A stretch of 64,000 bases of DNA from Candidatus Ozemobacteraceae bacterium (GCA_035373905.1 DAOSOK010000002.1:62001-126000); one strand, 5' to 3'. Shown: positions 36,621-46,464, counted from the first letter of the stretch. Translations and numbers: made by a program. The notes: generated from the letters alone by a model not told the origin.

Positions 36621-38368
36621 GGGCCGACGACGCGCTCCAGTTCGTTGAAGTCGATGACGCCGTCGTTGATGAGCAGCATGCCCGACTGGCGAAGGGTGCG
36701 GAGGATGGTCTGCTTGATCACGGGAAGGCCGTCGCTGAGCTTGCCTTCCTGGACGTGGTCGCGGATCTCGTCGGTGATCGGCAGGAACTCGAACATGCCG
36801 ACGCGGCCCTGGTAGCCCGTTCCCATGCACCGCTTGCAGCCCTTCGCCTCGTAGATCTGGGCGGGCCGGCTGCCGGCCGGGAACAGCTTCAGCTCCTCCG
36901 GGGTGGGCTCGCGGGGCACGCGGCAGGCGGCGCAGAGGCGGCGCACCAGGCGCTGGGCGAGGACCAGGTTGAGCGAGGCCATCAGCAGGAAAAAGTCGAC
37001 GCCGATGTTGTTGAGGCGCCGCAGGGTCTCGATCGACGAGTTCGCGTGGATCGTGGACAGGACGAGGTGGCCGGTGAGGCTGGCCTGGACGGCGATTTCG
37101 GCGGTTTCGAGGTCGCGGATTTCGCCGACCATGATGATGTCCGGGTCGAGGCGCAGGACGGTGCGCAGACCGCGGGCGAAGGTCAGCGACCGCTCGGGGT
37201 CGTTCCGATTGATCCGGACCTGGATCTGCTGGACCTGCTCGATACGGCGTTCGACCGGGTCTTCGATGGTGATCATCTTGAGGGCCGGGTTGGCCATCGT
37301 TTCGAGGATGGCGTAGAGCGTCGTCGATTTACCGCTTCCGGTGGGGCCGGAGACGAGCATCATGCCGTGCGGATACTTGATGGCGCGCTTGATGACCTCG
37401 GTCTCGTCAGGCCTGAGGCCCATGCCCTCGAGGGTGATGACCTGGTGCTCCTGGCCCGAGAGCAGGCGCAGGGTGAGGTTCTGGCCGTAGAGGCCGGGCA
37501 TCGAGGCGATACGAAACTCGACCGTGCGGCCCTCGTAGGTGACCTTGAAGCTGCCGTCCTGCGGCAGGATGCGCTCGGTGATGTCGAGGCCGGCGAGGAC
37601 CATGATGCGCGAGACGAACGAGTTGGCCGCCTGGCCGGTCAGCTCGAGGCGCGTTTGGAGAACGCCGTCGAGGCGGAACCGCACGCGCGTGCCCTTCTCG
37701 AGCGTCTCGACGTGGATGTCGCTGGCGCCCTGGCGCACGCCGAGAATGAGGGTCTTGTTGACGAGCTGAATGACGGCGGGGGCGTCTGAGCCGCCGCTGA
37801 TCTCGACCGGGGCGGCCTGTTGTTGCCTCCCCGCGACCGGCTTTTCCTCCGCGGTCGCGGAGGAAATATCGAGCGAAACGGCCAGATCGCTCAGGCCGCT
37901 CGCCATGTCCTCGTTTTCGGCGATCGCCAGCAGGCTGTCGATATGTTTCTTGATGGGGCCGGGCGGCGCGACGACGAACTTCGGCCGCATGCCCATGGCG
38001 CTCAGCAGCCCCTCGACGGCGCCGGTGCCGGCCGGGTTGGCCGTGGCGACCGTCAGAATGCCCTCCTGGAGCTTCAGCGGCAGAAGGTTTTCGCGTTGGC
38101 AGATCGGCAGAATCGACGCAGGCACCGAATCGGGCGGCTGCCACGTCGCCAGATTGTCGAAAGGCAGCCCGGCCGCGTCGGCGAGAGCCGCGTAGATGTC
38201 GTTGTCCGGTATGGCTTTTTCGCGGCTCAGAATTTTTTCGAGAGGAAGCCGCTCTTTTTCGGCCAGCTTGACGAACTCGGCAAGCGCCTCGGCCGGAAGG
38301 CTTTTCCGTTCTTCGAGGACGGCCTGGAGCGTCCGGCGGAACAGGGTCGTCGTGATGAATTTTGCCAT
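36611..38368 (-). CDS. GspE/PilB-type secretion ATPase (machine A)
   Basis: A 585-aa assembly ATPase. An N-terminal MshEN/N1-type domain (residues about 10-145) is followed by the N2 and RecA-like domains. Motifs: Walker A GPTGSGKST (341-349), Walker B IIMVGEIRD (411-419), His box TGHLVLSTIHAN (432-443), and the tetracysteine zinc site C479, C482, C511, C514 that marks extension ATPases (PilB/GspE) rather than retraction PilT. It powers pilin polymerisation at the inner membrane together with GspF. First gene of the operon; a 120-bp divergent gap separates it from the secretin gene. Confidence 0.96.
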   Translation of the reverse strand: MAKFITTTLFRRTLQAVLEERKSLPAEALAEFVKLAEKERLPLEKILSREKAIPDNDIYAALADAAGLPFDNLATWQPPDSVPASILPICQRENLLPLKLQEGILTVATANPAGTGAVEGLLSAMGMRPKFVVAPPGPIKKHIDSLLAIAENEDMASGLSDLAVSLDISSATAEEKPVAGRQQQAAPVEISGGSDAPAVIQLVNKTLILGVRQGASDIHVETLEKGTRVRFRLDGVLQTRLELTGQAANSFVSRIMVLAGLDITERILPQDGSFKVTYEGRTVEFRIASMPGLYGQNLTLRLLSGQEHQVITLEGMGLRPDETEVIKRAIKYPHGMMLVSGPTGSGKSTTLYAILETMANPALKMITIEDPVERRIEQVQQIQVRINRNDPERSLTFARGLRTVLRLDPDIIMVGEIRDLETAEIAVQASLTGHLVLSTIHANSSIETLRRLNNIGVDFFLLMASLNLVLAQRLVRRLCAACRVPREPTPEELKLFPAGSRPAQIYEAKGCKRCMGTGYQGRVGMFEFLPITDEIRDHVQEGKLSDGLPVIKQTILRTLRQSGMLLINDGVIDFNELERVVGPCH

Positions 38369-38488
38369 ACTCTCATTCCTTGAAGCTTATTTCATGGATC
38401 GACACGTATTCTATCGTCAAAGAGGGGCACTTCGTGCACTCTCAGAAAATACCCCCGTTGTGCCGAAGATACTCTGGGAACTCGACGA

Positions 38489-40822
38489 ATGATCAACCGA
38501 CAATCTCAATCGATCCTGACGGCGGCGAGAACGCTGATTGCGGCTCTTGCGGCGTGCGCCGTCATCTTCGTTTTCCAGGGCGGAACCGGCATTTCGGCTG
38601 TCTCTGCGAGCAACTTCAAACGCCTCGATTTTGCCCCGCCCCAGAAGCGGAATGATGGAAACGCTGTTCCCGGCCGCTTCTTTCTCGCGTTCGACGGCAC
38701 CGTGTCGAGCCGGCTTCGCCGCGAGGTCGGTCTGCCGCTCGCCTACATCGACATTCTCGGCGGCCGGATTGCGATGAGCCCGCTGGTGATGCCCTTCGCC
38801 GATGGGCCGGCCCGCCTCGTGCGGTTGACGCAGCTCGCGAACGATCCGCCCGTCGTCCGGGCCACCTTCTTCCTGCGGGAACTGGCAACGCCGCACATCC
38901 GCGCGCTCGGAGACACCCTCGAGATCAGCTTCCATGCGGGGGCGTCGGGGGTGGCGACGGATGCCGTGATCGTTTCGACGAAGCAGCACGCCCCGCAGCC
39001 GTATTCCCTGCTCGAGCCCGGCGCCAGCATGGCGTCCGAAGCCGCCTCGATGCGCCAGCCCGGTTCCGAACGGTGGGCAGGCCAGACGGCGAGAGATACC
39101 GTCGTGACGCCGATCGACCTGAACCTCAAGGGCGTCCAGGCCTCGCACCTGCTGAAGGAACTGGCCAAGCAGGCCGGGATGAACGTGCATTTCCGCGACG
39201 CATTCGATTCGTATATCGACGTGCAGGCCGTGGCCTCGAGCCCGGTCGAGGCGATGACGACCGTCGTGGCCAAGCTCGGCGGAACTCTGTCGATCGAGGA
39301 CGGCGAGATCTGGATTTCGCTGGTAGGAAACCCCTTGCTGGCATTTTCCGATACCGATCTCGTCGAGGGCGCCGACCTGCGCGGCCTCGCGCTGGGCGAC
39401 GTGCTGAGAGCCCTCGGCCAGATCGGCGAGCTGAACATCGTGCTCGACAAGTCGCTCGGGGCCCTCAAGGATCAGCCCGTCGACGCGCTCCTCCAGCGGA
39501 TGACGTATCGACGCGCATTCGAAACGCTCCTGAGGCTGAACGAGCTGACGGTGCGGGAGATCGACGGTCACACACTGCTCGTCCAGACGCTGGCCGCCTC
39601 GCGCCTCGCGGCGGGCAACGCCGTGCGGGTGCTCCCGCTGAAATACAGCATCGAGAAGGTCAAGAACCTGCTCGAAAAGTCTTTCACGCCCGCGCTGCTC
39701 GAACGGGTGAAACTGGAGGAAGACCTTGGAAACCTCGTTGTCATCGGCGACCGCGAGGCCGTCGAGCAGGTGCATGGCTTCGTCGAGGCGCTCGAAGGGA
39801 AGATCGCGCGCGCCGGCGAGAGTGTCAAACGCATGCTGTATCGCCCGGTCAATACGAAACCCGAAGACCTGATAAAACTCGCAACCGATTCCCTCGGGGA
39901 AAAAGCCACGCCCAAGATGCAGAAAGATGACCGGACCGACACGATCGTGGTCTCGGGCTCGTCCGACGCGGTCGACCGCGCCCTCGCGCTGATGAAGAAT
40001 CTCGACCGCCCCCGCACGCGCCAGGCGATCATCCAGGTGCGCCTGCTGGAATTGAAGCGGCAGGACCTCTCGACGCTCGGGCTGAAGGTGCAGGCCACCT
40101 CGATCGCCGCCGCCGACATCTCTCGGCCGCCGACGAGCGTCACCCTGCCCGCCGATTTCTCGTTCGACAACACCCTCGTGAACGCCAAGACTCTGGCGAA
40201 TCCGACGCTCCGGTGCATGGACAAGGAAGAGGCGACGATCGATATCTCCGAGCAGATTCCCGTGAAGAACACATCCACGGAATACCTGCCGCTCGCCTCG
40301 ACGACGCTCGCCGCGCGCACCTCAGACAACTGGTCGACCTACGACATTGGTATAAAGCTCACGATTAAACCGCACATCCATATCGACAACGAGGTGACGA
40401 TGGACGTCAACGCCGACTTCACCGAACTGGTGAAGCTCGTCGAGGGGCATCCGTGGACCGCGAAGCGGAATGTGAAGACCCGCATCCGCGTCAAGAGTAG
40501 CGAGACCGTCGTCATCGGCGGCCTGATTCGGCGGAAAAACGGCACGACTCGGAAACCGATACCGATCATCCACAAGATCCCCCTCCTGCGCAAGCTCGTG
40601 AAGCCGATCGAGTATCGCGACAACGAACAGGACGAGACGGAAATGGTGATCCTGTTGCGCCCTCACGTCGTCGGGAGCGAGGCCGAGAAGGGAAGCAACC
40701 CGACGCTGCTGCCAACCCTCGTCGACGCCGGGAAACACCCGGAGCCCGACGCACGGTTCGCGGATGCGGCGGATGATCCGTTCGCGGCAGCCACGGTTGG
40801 AGCGGCGACATGGCAAAGGTGA
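38489..40822 (+). CDS. GspD/PilQ-family secretin (machine A)
   Basis: A 777-aa outer-membrane pore subunit. A signal peptide (residues about 10-40) is followed by an AMIN-like beta region (about 60-165), two STN/N0-type domains (about 208-275 and 295-365) and N1-type repeats with short ring-building motifs (VLPLKYSIEKVKNLLEKSF, GNLVVIGDREAVEQVHGFVEAL; MLYRPVNTKPEDLIKLA). The secretin core runs from about 515 (IIQVRLLELKRQDLSTLGL) to VVIGGLIRRK and KIPLLRKLVKP near 675-715. It is divergent from gspE and its last 13 bases overlap the SLH protein gene. Confidence 0.92.
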   Translation: MINRQSQSILTAARTLIAALAACAVIFVFQGGTGISAVSASNFKRLDFAPPQKRNDGNAVPGRFFLAFDGTVSSRLRREVGLPLAYIDILGGRIAMSPLVMPFADGPARLVRLTQLANDPPVVRATFFLRELATPHIRALGDTLEISFHAGASGVATDAVIVSTKQHAPQPYSLLEPGASMASEAASMRQPGSERWAGQTARDTVVTPIDLNLKGVQASHLLKELAKQAGMNVHFRDAFDSYIDVQAVASSPVEAMTTVVAKLGGTLSIEDGEIWISLVGNPLLAFSDTDLVEGADLRGLALGDVLRALGQIGELNIVLDKSLGALKDQPVDALLQRMTYRRAFETLLRLNELTVREIDGHTLLVQTLAASRLAAGNAVRVLPLKYSIEKVKNLLEKSFTPALLERVKLEEDLGNLVVIGDREAVEQVHGFVEALEGKIARAGESVKRMLYRPVNTKPEDLIKLATDSLGEKATPKMQKDDRTDTIVVSGSSDAVDRALALMKNLDRPRTRQAIIQVRLLELKRQDLSTLGLKVQATSIAAADISRPPTSVTLPADFSFDNTLVNAKTLANPTLRCMDKEEATIDISEQIPVKNTSTEYLPLASTTLAARTSDNWSTYDIGIKLTIKPHIHIDNEVTMDVNADFTELVKLVEGHPWTAKRNVKTRIRVKSSETVVIGGLIRRKNGTTRKPIPIIHKIPLLRKLVKPIEYRDNEQDETEMVILLRPHVVGSEAEKGSNPTLLPTLVDAGKHPEPDARFADAADDPFAAATVGAATWQR

Positions 40823-42636
40823 ACAGGCATGTCAGCCGGCTTCGGCCCCTGATGTTCTTGGGGCTTTTCTTCGTCGCCGCCATCGCCGGCTTCTTCGGGG
40901 AAAACCGGGCGCTCGAGTCGGCCAGCAGCGTGACGCGGATCGACGTGGTGCGGGAGTGGGCGCGCGTTCTCAAAATCCTCCGCCCCCTCCTGAACCAGGA
41001 AACGTTCTCTTCGTATCGCATGCCCCCGTTCTCGGATTATCCCGGAGAACAGGATGAAATGGTCGTCGCCGTTCTCGGCGCCGGGCTGATGCAGGGGTTT
41101 GCCGACGGGCGCTTCCAGCCCGAACGCCGGATGAACCGCGGCGAGGGCGTGCTCGCCGCCGGCCGGCTCGAGGAGTTCATCCGGGCGAGCATGAGGAACA
41201 TGCCGAAAAAGCGCGAGCGGCGTCCAGCGTTCGCCGACATCGTCGACGGCCACTGGCTGTTCGACGCGCTGAGCCGCCTCGGCGGCATCGGCGCTCTCTC
41301 GTCGTTCGGCGAAGACCGGTTCTCGCCCGACCAGCCGCTGACGGGAACGGAACTTCGTTCTATAGGTAATAGTATAATTGATTACTACGGCCAGGACGTC
41401 GCCGTCATCGAGTCGTTGCCCGAAGGGCTCGGGGTCTCCCTGAAACCCGCGATCGGCGAACTCTCGATGCGCGACTTCCGGTACTGCTGGGCCGGCGGCG
41501 TCTGGCGCATGATGCCGGAGTCCGGCGTCATTCCGTGGGAAGAACGCAAATCGGGCGGCCTCCTTCATATCGCCGCGGCCGAATGGTCGGTGACGCCGAC
41601 CGACGTCGTTCCGCTGAAGGGGCATGTCTGGTTCGCGGCCGTCCGGCGCAATACCGGCGAAGTCATCCGTGAGCGGCGCGGTGTGGGAAAGGATGATGCA
41701 CCGTCCGCTCCCGCCTTGCATCTGAACGAAACCGACGAGCATACCCGCAAGCGGCTCGAAGCGCATCTGAACGCGCTCTATGCGAAACTTCACGGAGGCG
41801 CCTCCGCATCGCGGGACGTTCCCGGAAACCGCCCCCCGGCCCCCCTCGTTCCCGAGGCCGAAGCTGCCTGCGCCCCTGAGGTGCTCGCCCTGAACGGGAT
41901 GCCCGCAGGCGTGATGCAGCCCGTCGAACAGACATCGATGCCCGCACCGGAACCGCCGATTCCCGTCAGGCAGGTACCGGGCCCGGCGGCGGAACCTTCC
42001 GTCGGTGATCCCCGCATGTCGAAAGACCAGGCGGTGGTCGCTGAAAGGCCCGCTCCGACGGCAGAACCTGATGTCATCCAGGTGACCGGTTGTCTCCTCG
42101 ACAGCCTGAACCGCCGGCCGATCGGGGGCGCGACCGTCCTGATCGGCACGAAGGATTTCACGACGGAGAAGGACGGCACCTTCCGGTTCCGAATCCGGAA
42201 AGACGCCCTGATCGAAGTAACGGCGTATGCCGAAGGATACGAGGCCCTGACGCTGAAATACCGGGCCGGGTTCCGGAAGGCGCCGCTCGTTCTCCAGCTC
42301 CGGCCCGTCCTCATCTCGTTCGTGGGCCGCATCGTGGATGCCGAAACCGGCGACCCCGTGTCCGGAGCAAGAGTGAAACTCGGCGCCCAGAGCGTCATCT
42401 CGAGCTCCACGGGCGAGTTCCGGATTCCGAAGGTCGCCGCGACCTACCACCAGATCGCCTGCTCGGCGCCGGGCTACATGGACACCTTTGAGATCGCCTA
42501 CGTCGACCCCGACGGAAAGTCCTACGACATCAAGATGCGCCCACTCGTGGCGACCGCTGCCATGCCCGATGAGCCGCAGAACGCCGACGTCCTCTACGCC
42601 GAACCTCCCGACGCAATGGTGATCCCGGAAGAGTGA
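40810..42636 (+). CDS. SLH-domain protein with two carboxypeptidase-regulatory-like domains
   Basis: A 608-aa protein with an N-terminal membrane segment/signal (residues 12-31). Two S-layer homology domains follow: 83-125 (AGLMQGFADGRFQPERRMNRGE) and 138-185 (FADIVDGHWLFDALSRLGG, then FSPDQPLTGTEL). SLH domains bind pyruvylated or similar cell-wall polymers. After a Pro-rich linker (340-420) come two beta-sandwich CarboxypepD_reg-like domains (425-498, VTGCLLDSLNRRPIGGATV; 503-578, FVGRIVDAETGDPVSGARV). The start overlaps the secretin by 13 bp, so the two are made together. A job in fixing the secretin to the cell wall is inferred. Confidence 0.8.
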   Translation: MAKVNRHVSRLRPLMFLGLFFVAAIAGFFGENRALESASSVTRIDVVREWARVLKILRPLLNQETFSSYRMPPFSDYPGEQDEMVVAVLGAGLMQGFADGRFQPERRMNRGEGVLAAGRLEEFIRASMRNMPKKRERRPAFADIVDGHWLFDALSRLGGIGALSSFGEDRFSPDQPLTGTELRSIGNSIIDYYGQDVAVIESLPEGLGVSLKPAIGELSMRDFRYCWAGGVWRMMPESGVIPWEERKSGGLLHIAAAEWSVTPTDVVPLKGHVWFAAVRRNTGEVIRERRGVGKDDAPSAPALHLNETDEHTRKRLEAHLNALYAKLHGGASASRDVPGNRPPAPLVPEAEAACAPEVLALNGMPAGVMQPVEQTSMPAPEPPIPVRQVPGPAAEPSVGDPRMSKDQAVVAERPAPTAEPDVIQVTGCLLDSLNRRPIGGATVLIGTKDFTTEKDGTFRFRIRKDALIEVTAYAEGYEALTLKYRAGFRKAPLVLQLRPVLISFVGRIVDAETGDPVSGARVKLGAQSVISSSTGEFRIPKVAATYHQIACSAPGYMDTFEIAYVDPDGKSYDIKMRPLVATAAMPDEPQNADVLYAEPPDAMVIPEE

Positions 42637-42739
42637 CCCTCTCCCGCCCTGCGATCAATCCGGCTTTGATCGTCGCGCCACGACGATATGACACCAAAAT
42701 CGTATGATATATATAGCTGTTTGAATTCGCAAATGCGTC

Positions 42740-42770
42740 TGTAGGGGCGGGTTTGAAACCCGCCCCTACA
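42740..42770. repeat. TAGGGGCGGG-type palindrome, copy 2
   Basis: TGTAGGGGCGGGTTT and AAACCCGCCCCTACA form a perfect 15-bp stem around a single G. It lies between convergent genes, like the copy at 30756-30782, so it may act as a bidirectional transcription stop. No T-run follows. Confidence 0.8.
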
Positions 42771-42818
42771 CCCACCCTGGGGGAATCGTGATGGGTGATG
42801 GTTCTCAAGCCGGGAACA

Positions 42819-44858
42819 TCAGGGCTGGACGCTCACCCGGGGCGTGAGACCGGCTTTTGCCGTATCCATGCTTCGGGATTTGGGACCGGGCCTGACGATG
42901 TGCGGCGTGATGAAGATGATCAGCTCGGTCCGCGTTTCCTTTGTCGTCTTTTTCTGGAACAACTTGCCGACGCCGGGAAGATCACCGAGGAACGGCACTT
43001 TCGAGATCGAGTCGCTCTTGTCCGTCTTGATCATGCCGCCGATGACGATCGTGTGGTTGTTCCGCACGATGACCTGGGTCTGGGCCGTGCGGTTGCTCAA
43101 ATTCGGGGTCGAGTTGCCGCCCAGCGTCGTGAAGCCGAGCACGCTGCTGATCGTCGGGTTGATGTCGAGGAACACCTCGTCGTTTCCCGTGACCGACGGC
43201 GTCACCTGGAGCGAGATGTTTGCGTTCGCCTGGGAGACGGTGTTCGTCACCTGGCCCGTCTGGGCGTTCACCTGTGAGGCCGAGATGTAGGGAATCGCCT
43301 GACCGACCGTGATGTTGGCCTGGCGGTTGTTGAGCGTCGTGATGACCGGGTTGCTCAGTACTTTCGCGAACGAATGGGTCTTGAGCATCGCGAGCAGGGC
43401 GCGGAACTGGTTCACCGACAGGCTGCCGAACCTGAAGACGCCGGTTCCGCCCGCCGTCGACTCTTCGGGGGAGATCGACATGTCGAACACCGACTCGCTG
43501 GTTCCCGCGATCGGAATCTGTTTCTGCCAGTTGATCCCGAGGCGTTCTTCCTCGTTCAGGTCGATTTCATATATTTGCGCATCTATAGTAACCTGCAGCG
43601 GCGCGATGTCGAGCTTTTCGATGATTTCGCGGATGCGCTCGAGGTTGTTGGGCGTGTCCGTGATGATCATCATGTCCTGCCGGCCGGTGGCCGTGCCGCC
43701 GCCGGCCGCGCCCGCCTGGGAAGCCTGGCTCGAACTGAAGGACTGGATCACGGCTTCCTTCGCGATCGTCTGGATCGGCTGCTGGAGAACCGAAGCGTCG
43801 ACGTAATCGAGATAGAACACCTCGGTGATCGGACGAGCGGTTACCTCGACCTCGGCTTCCCGGACATCGAGTTGGGGAAGGAGCGAATGGATCTTTTCCA
43901 GCACCGTCGAGGTGTCGGTGATGATCAGGGCGTTGGTGCGGAGATCGACCTCGGATTTTCCCTTTTCGCTGAGGAGCACCTTGTCGACGCGTTCCTTGAC
44001 GGAGCTGGCCGTCGTGTTTCGGATGTTGAAGATCCGGGTGACGAGCGGGGCATTCTCGGATTTGAAGATGCGAAGAATCGTGCCGTCCCAGGAAAAGGCG
44101 AGGTTGAAGCTGCGGATGAGCGTGTTGAACGCTTCTTCGATGCTGACGTCGCTGAAGAGCACCGTCACCTCGCCGGCGATATCGTTGGCCAGCATCAGAT
44201 TCAGGTTGATCAGCGAGGCGAGGGAGCGCAGGGCGTCCTTCACGTCCGTTTGCCGGAAGTCGAGAGACCTGATTGACATGTTCATCTCGTCGGGCAGTTC
44301 GAGGACGTTGCCTGGACCGGAGGTTGTCGTCGAGCCCGACGTGGCAGGCTGGAGAAGACCCTGCGACGGTGCGCCCGTGATGGGAGCGACCGGGGAGGGG
44401 GCGGGAGATGTCGTGCCTGCCTGGGGCAGGCCGCCGGATGCGGGCGGGGCGGCGGACGCCTGATACAACGGAAATGCCGGCTCGACGGGAGCGTCGGGAA
44501 TCAGGGAGAGTGCGGCGGGCTCGATGCGGTCCGAATAGTTTTGGCTATAGATCTTCGCGCCGTTGCCCATGTCGGTCCAGCCGAGGCTGCGTGATGGCGG
44601 CCGGATCGGAACGGCCGTCGACGGTTGCCTGACCGTCGGCAGGAAGGGCGAGGGCATCGGGTTGGAGCTGCCGTTCGCGGAAGGAGGTTTGATCGCCGGC
44701 GTGCGCGTCGATGCCTGCGGCAGGGGCTGCCACGCCTGGTTCTGACGTGGGGCGCGGCGCCGGGAGCCCGCCTCGGCGACCGGATGGAACGAGCCTTCCA
44801 GCAACAGGGCGGCGACCAGCGCGGCAAACGCGATTTTCCGGCATCTGAGCAGGATCAA
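42819..44858 (-). CDS. PilQ/GspD-family secretin (machine B)
   Basis: A 679-aa secretin. The start appears to be TTG at 44858, behind GGAGGAG about 10 bases upstream; no ATG fits. Signal peptide to about residue 30, then Pro/Ser/Gly-rich linker to 170. An STN/N0 domain (MSIRSLDFRQTDVKDALRSL, about 190-265) and N1-type domain (VTRIFNIRNTTASSVKERV) precede the secretin core, with the conserved ends VVIGGMIKTDKSDS, KVPFLGDLPGVGKLFQ and LIIFITPHIV. It is the outer-membrane pore of the second machine, separated from its companion genes by a repeat-bearing 355-bp gap. Confidence 0.94.
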   Translation of the reverse strand: MILLRCRKIAFAALVAALLLEGSFHPVAEAGSRRRAPRQNQAWQPLPQASTRTPAIKPPSANGSSNPMPSPFLPTVRQPSTAVPIRPPSRSLGWTDMGNGAKIYSQNYSDRIEPAALSLIPDAPVEPAFPLYQASAAPPASGGLPQAGTTSPAPSPVAPITGAPSQGLLQPATSGSTTTSGPGNVLELPDEMNMSIRSLDFRQTDVKDALRSLASLINLNLMLANDIAGEVTVLFSDVSIEEAFNTLIRSFNLAFSWDGTILRIFKSENAPLVTRIFNIRNTTASSVKERVDKVLLSEKGKSEVDLRTNALIITDTSTVLEKIHSLLPQLDVREAEVEVTARPITEVFYLDYVDASVLQQPIQTIAKEAVIQSFSSSQASQAGAAGGGTATGRQDMMIITDTPNNLERIREIIEKLDIAPLQVTIDAQIYEIDLNEEERLGINWQKQIPIAGTSESVFDMSISPEESTAGGTGVFRFGSLSVNQFRALLAMLKTHSFAKVLSNPVITTLNNRQANITVGQAIPYISASQVNAQTGQVTNTVSQANANISLQVTPSVTGNDEVFLDINPTISSVLGFTTLGGNSTPNLSNRTAQTQVIVRNNHTIVIGGMIKTDKSDSISKVPFLGDLPGVGKLFQKKTTKETRTELIIFITPHIVRPGPKSRSMDTAKAGLTPRVSVQP

Positions 44859-45213
44859 GATGAGTCTCCTCCACCTTCAGATATCGGCACGCCGCCACCT
44901 TTTCGACAGAGGGGAGATCTTCGGCAAGGAATCGCAAATGTAAAATCACTCGCTATATAACCGTCGGGACGGTTCCCGGGCCTCCCGGAGAGCATCATAT
45001 TGAGTCCTGCATATCAAAAATCAGCTTCGTGTCTCCGTTCGTGCTGAACTTGTCGAAGCACGAACAGCCACTTGCCGATGATTCCTCATTTCGCCCTTCG
45101 ACAGGCTCAGGGCGAACGGGGGGCTTTCATTCTGCAGGAATCAATAAAACGCACGGGGGAGGGTCTGAAGCCAGCCCTGCCCGCACCATCTGCGGAATGT
45201 GTACGTGATCCGA
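44859..45213. other. 355-bp intergenic region carrying repeat copy 2
   Basis: No gene is supported. It holds the second MITE/REPIN-like element (44999-45147) and, nearer the secretin, the hairpin ACCGTCCCGACGGT (RNA sense minus strand, about 44961-44974), part of a GC-rich stretch. The secretin RBS lies at its left end. The promoter for the secretin, if separate, must be in the left 140 bp; I cannot pick one confidently. Confidence 0.5.
44999..45147 (+). repeat. MITE/REPIN-like element, copy 2
   Basis: Same structure and orientation as the copy at 27929-28076, with only a few substitutions: TTGAGTCCTGCA at the left end, TGCAGGAATCAA at the right end, and the two opposite hairpins between. 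The left-end stretch is one base different from copy 1 (TGC for TAC), giving a better terminal inverted repeat. Confidence 0.85.
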
Positions 45214-45732
45214 TCAGGCCGACGGCTTCGAAAGCTGGGTGTGCGCTTCCTTCACCAGTTCGTTGCCGTTGACGTCCTTGATGACGAAGGACACGGTTGC
45301 CCGCAGGGGGGCGATGTCGGACGGCGAGTTCAGCATGAGCGAAGCGGCCTGAACCGTATACACCTCGACCGCGGCGGTGGTCTCGACCGGGGTTTCCCCT
45401 CCGGGAGGAAGATACAGGTCGAAGGGCATGTCCAGAACGGAAAGCTCCGGAAGCGGCTCTCCAATCCTCGTTTCATACAGGACCGAGTAGCTGATGATAC
45501 GCGACGGAACGCCCGTTTCGACGCTGAACCTGACGGAAAGCGGGTCGGCGGTGAGACTGATCGAGCCGCTCGCGTCCGTGGTGACGGTTGCGGTGATCGG
45601 GTTCGGCGTCACGCTCGTCATGGTTATCAGGACGGCCGGATACACGGTTTTCTCGATGCAGCCCGTGATCAGGATCAGGCTTGCGAGGGAAAACAAGAGA
45701 AGGAAGCGTCCGTGCCTTCGCGTCGAGCTCAT
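45214..45732 (-). CDS. lipoprotein within pilus machine B cluster
   Basis: A 172-aa lipoprotein: basic N-terminus, hydrophobic segment and lipobox LILITGC with Cys25. The mature part is beta-rich with alternating Thr/Val/Ser (VSRIIS-like strands; ISLTADPLSVRFSVETG) and no recognised family. It lies 40 bp after the PilP-like gene and before the secretin, the place where a pilotin or secretin-associated lipoprotein would be expected. That role is inference from location. Confidence 0.7.
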   Translation of the reverse strand: MSSTRRHGRFLLLFSLASLILITGCIEKTVYPAVLITMTSVTPNPITATVTTDASGSISLTADPLSVRFSVETGVPSRIISYSVLYETRIGEPLPELSVLDMPFDLYLPPGGETPVETTAAVEVYTVQAASLMLNSPSDIAPLRATVSFVIKDVNGNELVKEAHTQLSKPSA

Positions 45733-45772
45733 GCTGTATCTATCGGCAGGGAACGCCGGTCACGAAAGGTTG

Positions 45773-46459
45773 TTACTGTCCCTTGCCCCTGGTGAATTCG
45801 TCGACCACCGAGAGGGTGTCGTCCTTGATCTGGATTTTTACCCCGAATTTTGGCATGAGATAGATTTTGTCTGCATCGTCGAGCGTGATGTGGGTTTTTT
45901 CGATCTTCCGGATCGTCTTCCCCATGTAGGTGTCGCCTGTGCGATAGACATTGCGGTCGATGATCGCGACGAGAGCGTTCTTCGTCTCGATTGTCCCCCC
46001 GAAGGTCGTGGTCATGATCTCGGTTGGTTTCGTTTTGCTGGTGCGTGTCGGGTTGGCCGCCATCTCGGCGGCGGCCGACGCCTGAGCCTGTTCGATCATT
46101 TTCGCGAAGGGGGAGGGTTCGAAGGGGTTGCGCTGCAGCTTCTCGAATCCCAGGATGACGGGGTCCTTCCGAAGTTCCGTCTCATCATTCGGGGGCCGGA
46201 GGTCGGCTGAATCGCTCGGAGTGGCGATGGTGGTCGACGTTGCCGTACCGTCCGGGGCCTCTGTATCCGGAGGGACTCCCGGTTTCGAGGTGCCTGAAGC
46301 GGATTCAGGGGATTGCTGCAGGTCGAGATCGTCGAGATTGACGGAGGCGGCCGGTCGTGGCGGCTTTTTCGGCGTCTGCTTCGGTCGGTTCTTGTAGAAT
46401 TGGGTTCCCATCGCGATGGATAGGATCAGCAGACTCAGATAGAACAGCCGGATGCCCAT
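45773..46459 (-). CDS. PilP-like pilus assembly protein (machine B)
   Basis: A 228-aa protein with an N-terminal membrane helix (residues 4-20, RLFYLSLLILSIAMGTQF), a disordered Pro/Ser/Thr linker (to about 95) with the typical PilP phrase LQRNPFEPSPF (about 109-119), and a C-terminal beta domain (TFGGTIETKNALVAIIDRNVY, ITLDDADKIYLMPK). PilP links the inner-membrane PilN-PilO complex to the secretin. Five bases separate it from the PilO gene. Confidence 0.8.
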   Translation of the reverse strand: MGIRLFYLSLLILSIAMGTQFYKNRPKQTPKKPPRPAASVNLDDLDLQQSPESASGTSKPGVPPDTEAPDGTATSTTIATPSDSADLRPPNDETELRKDPVILGFEKLQRNPFEPSPFAKMIEQAQASAAAEMAANPTRTSKTKPTEIMTTTFGGTIETKNALVAIIDRNVYRTGDTYMGKTIRKIEKTHITLDDADKIYLMPKFGVKIQIKDDTLSVVDEFTRGKGQ

Positions 46460-46464
46460 GCGAC

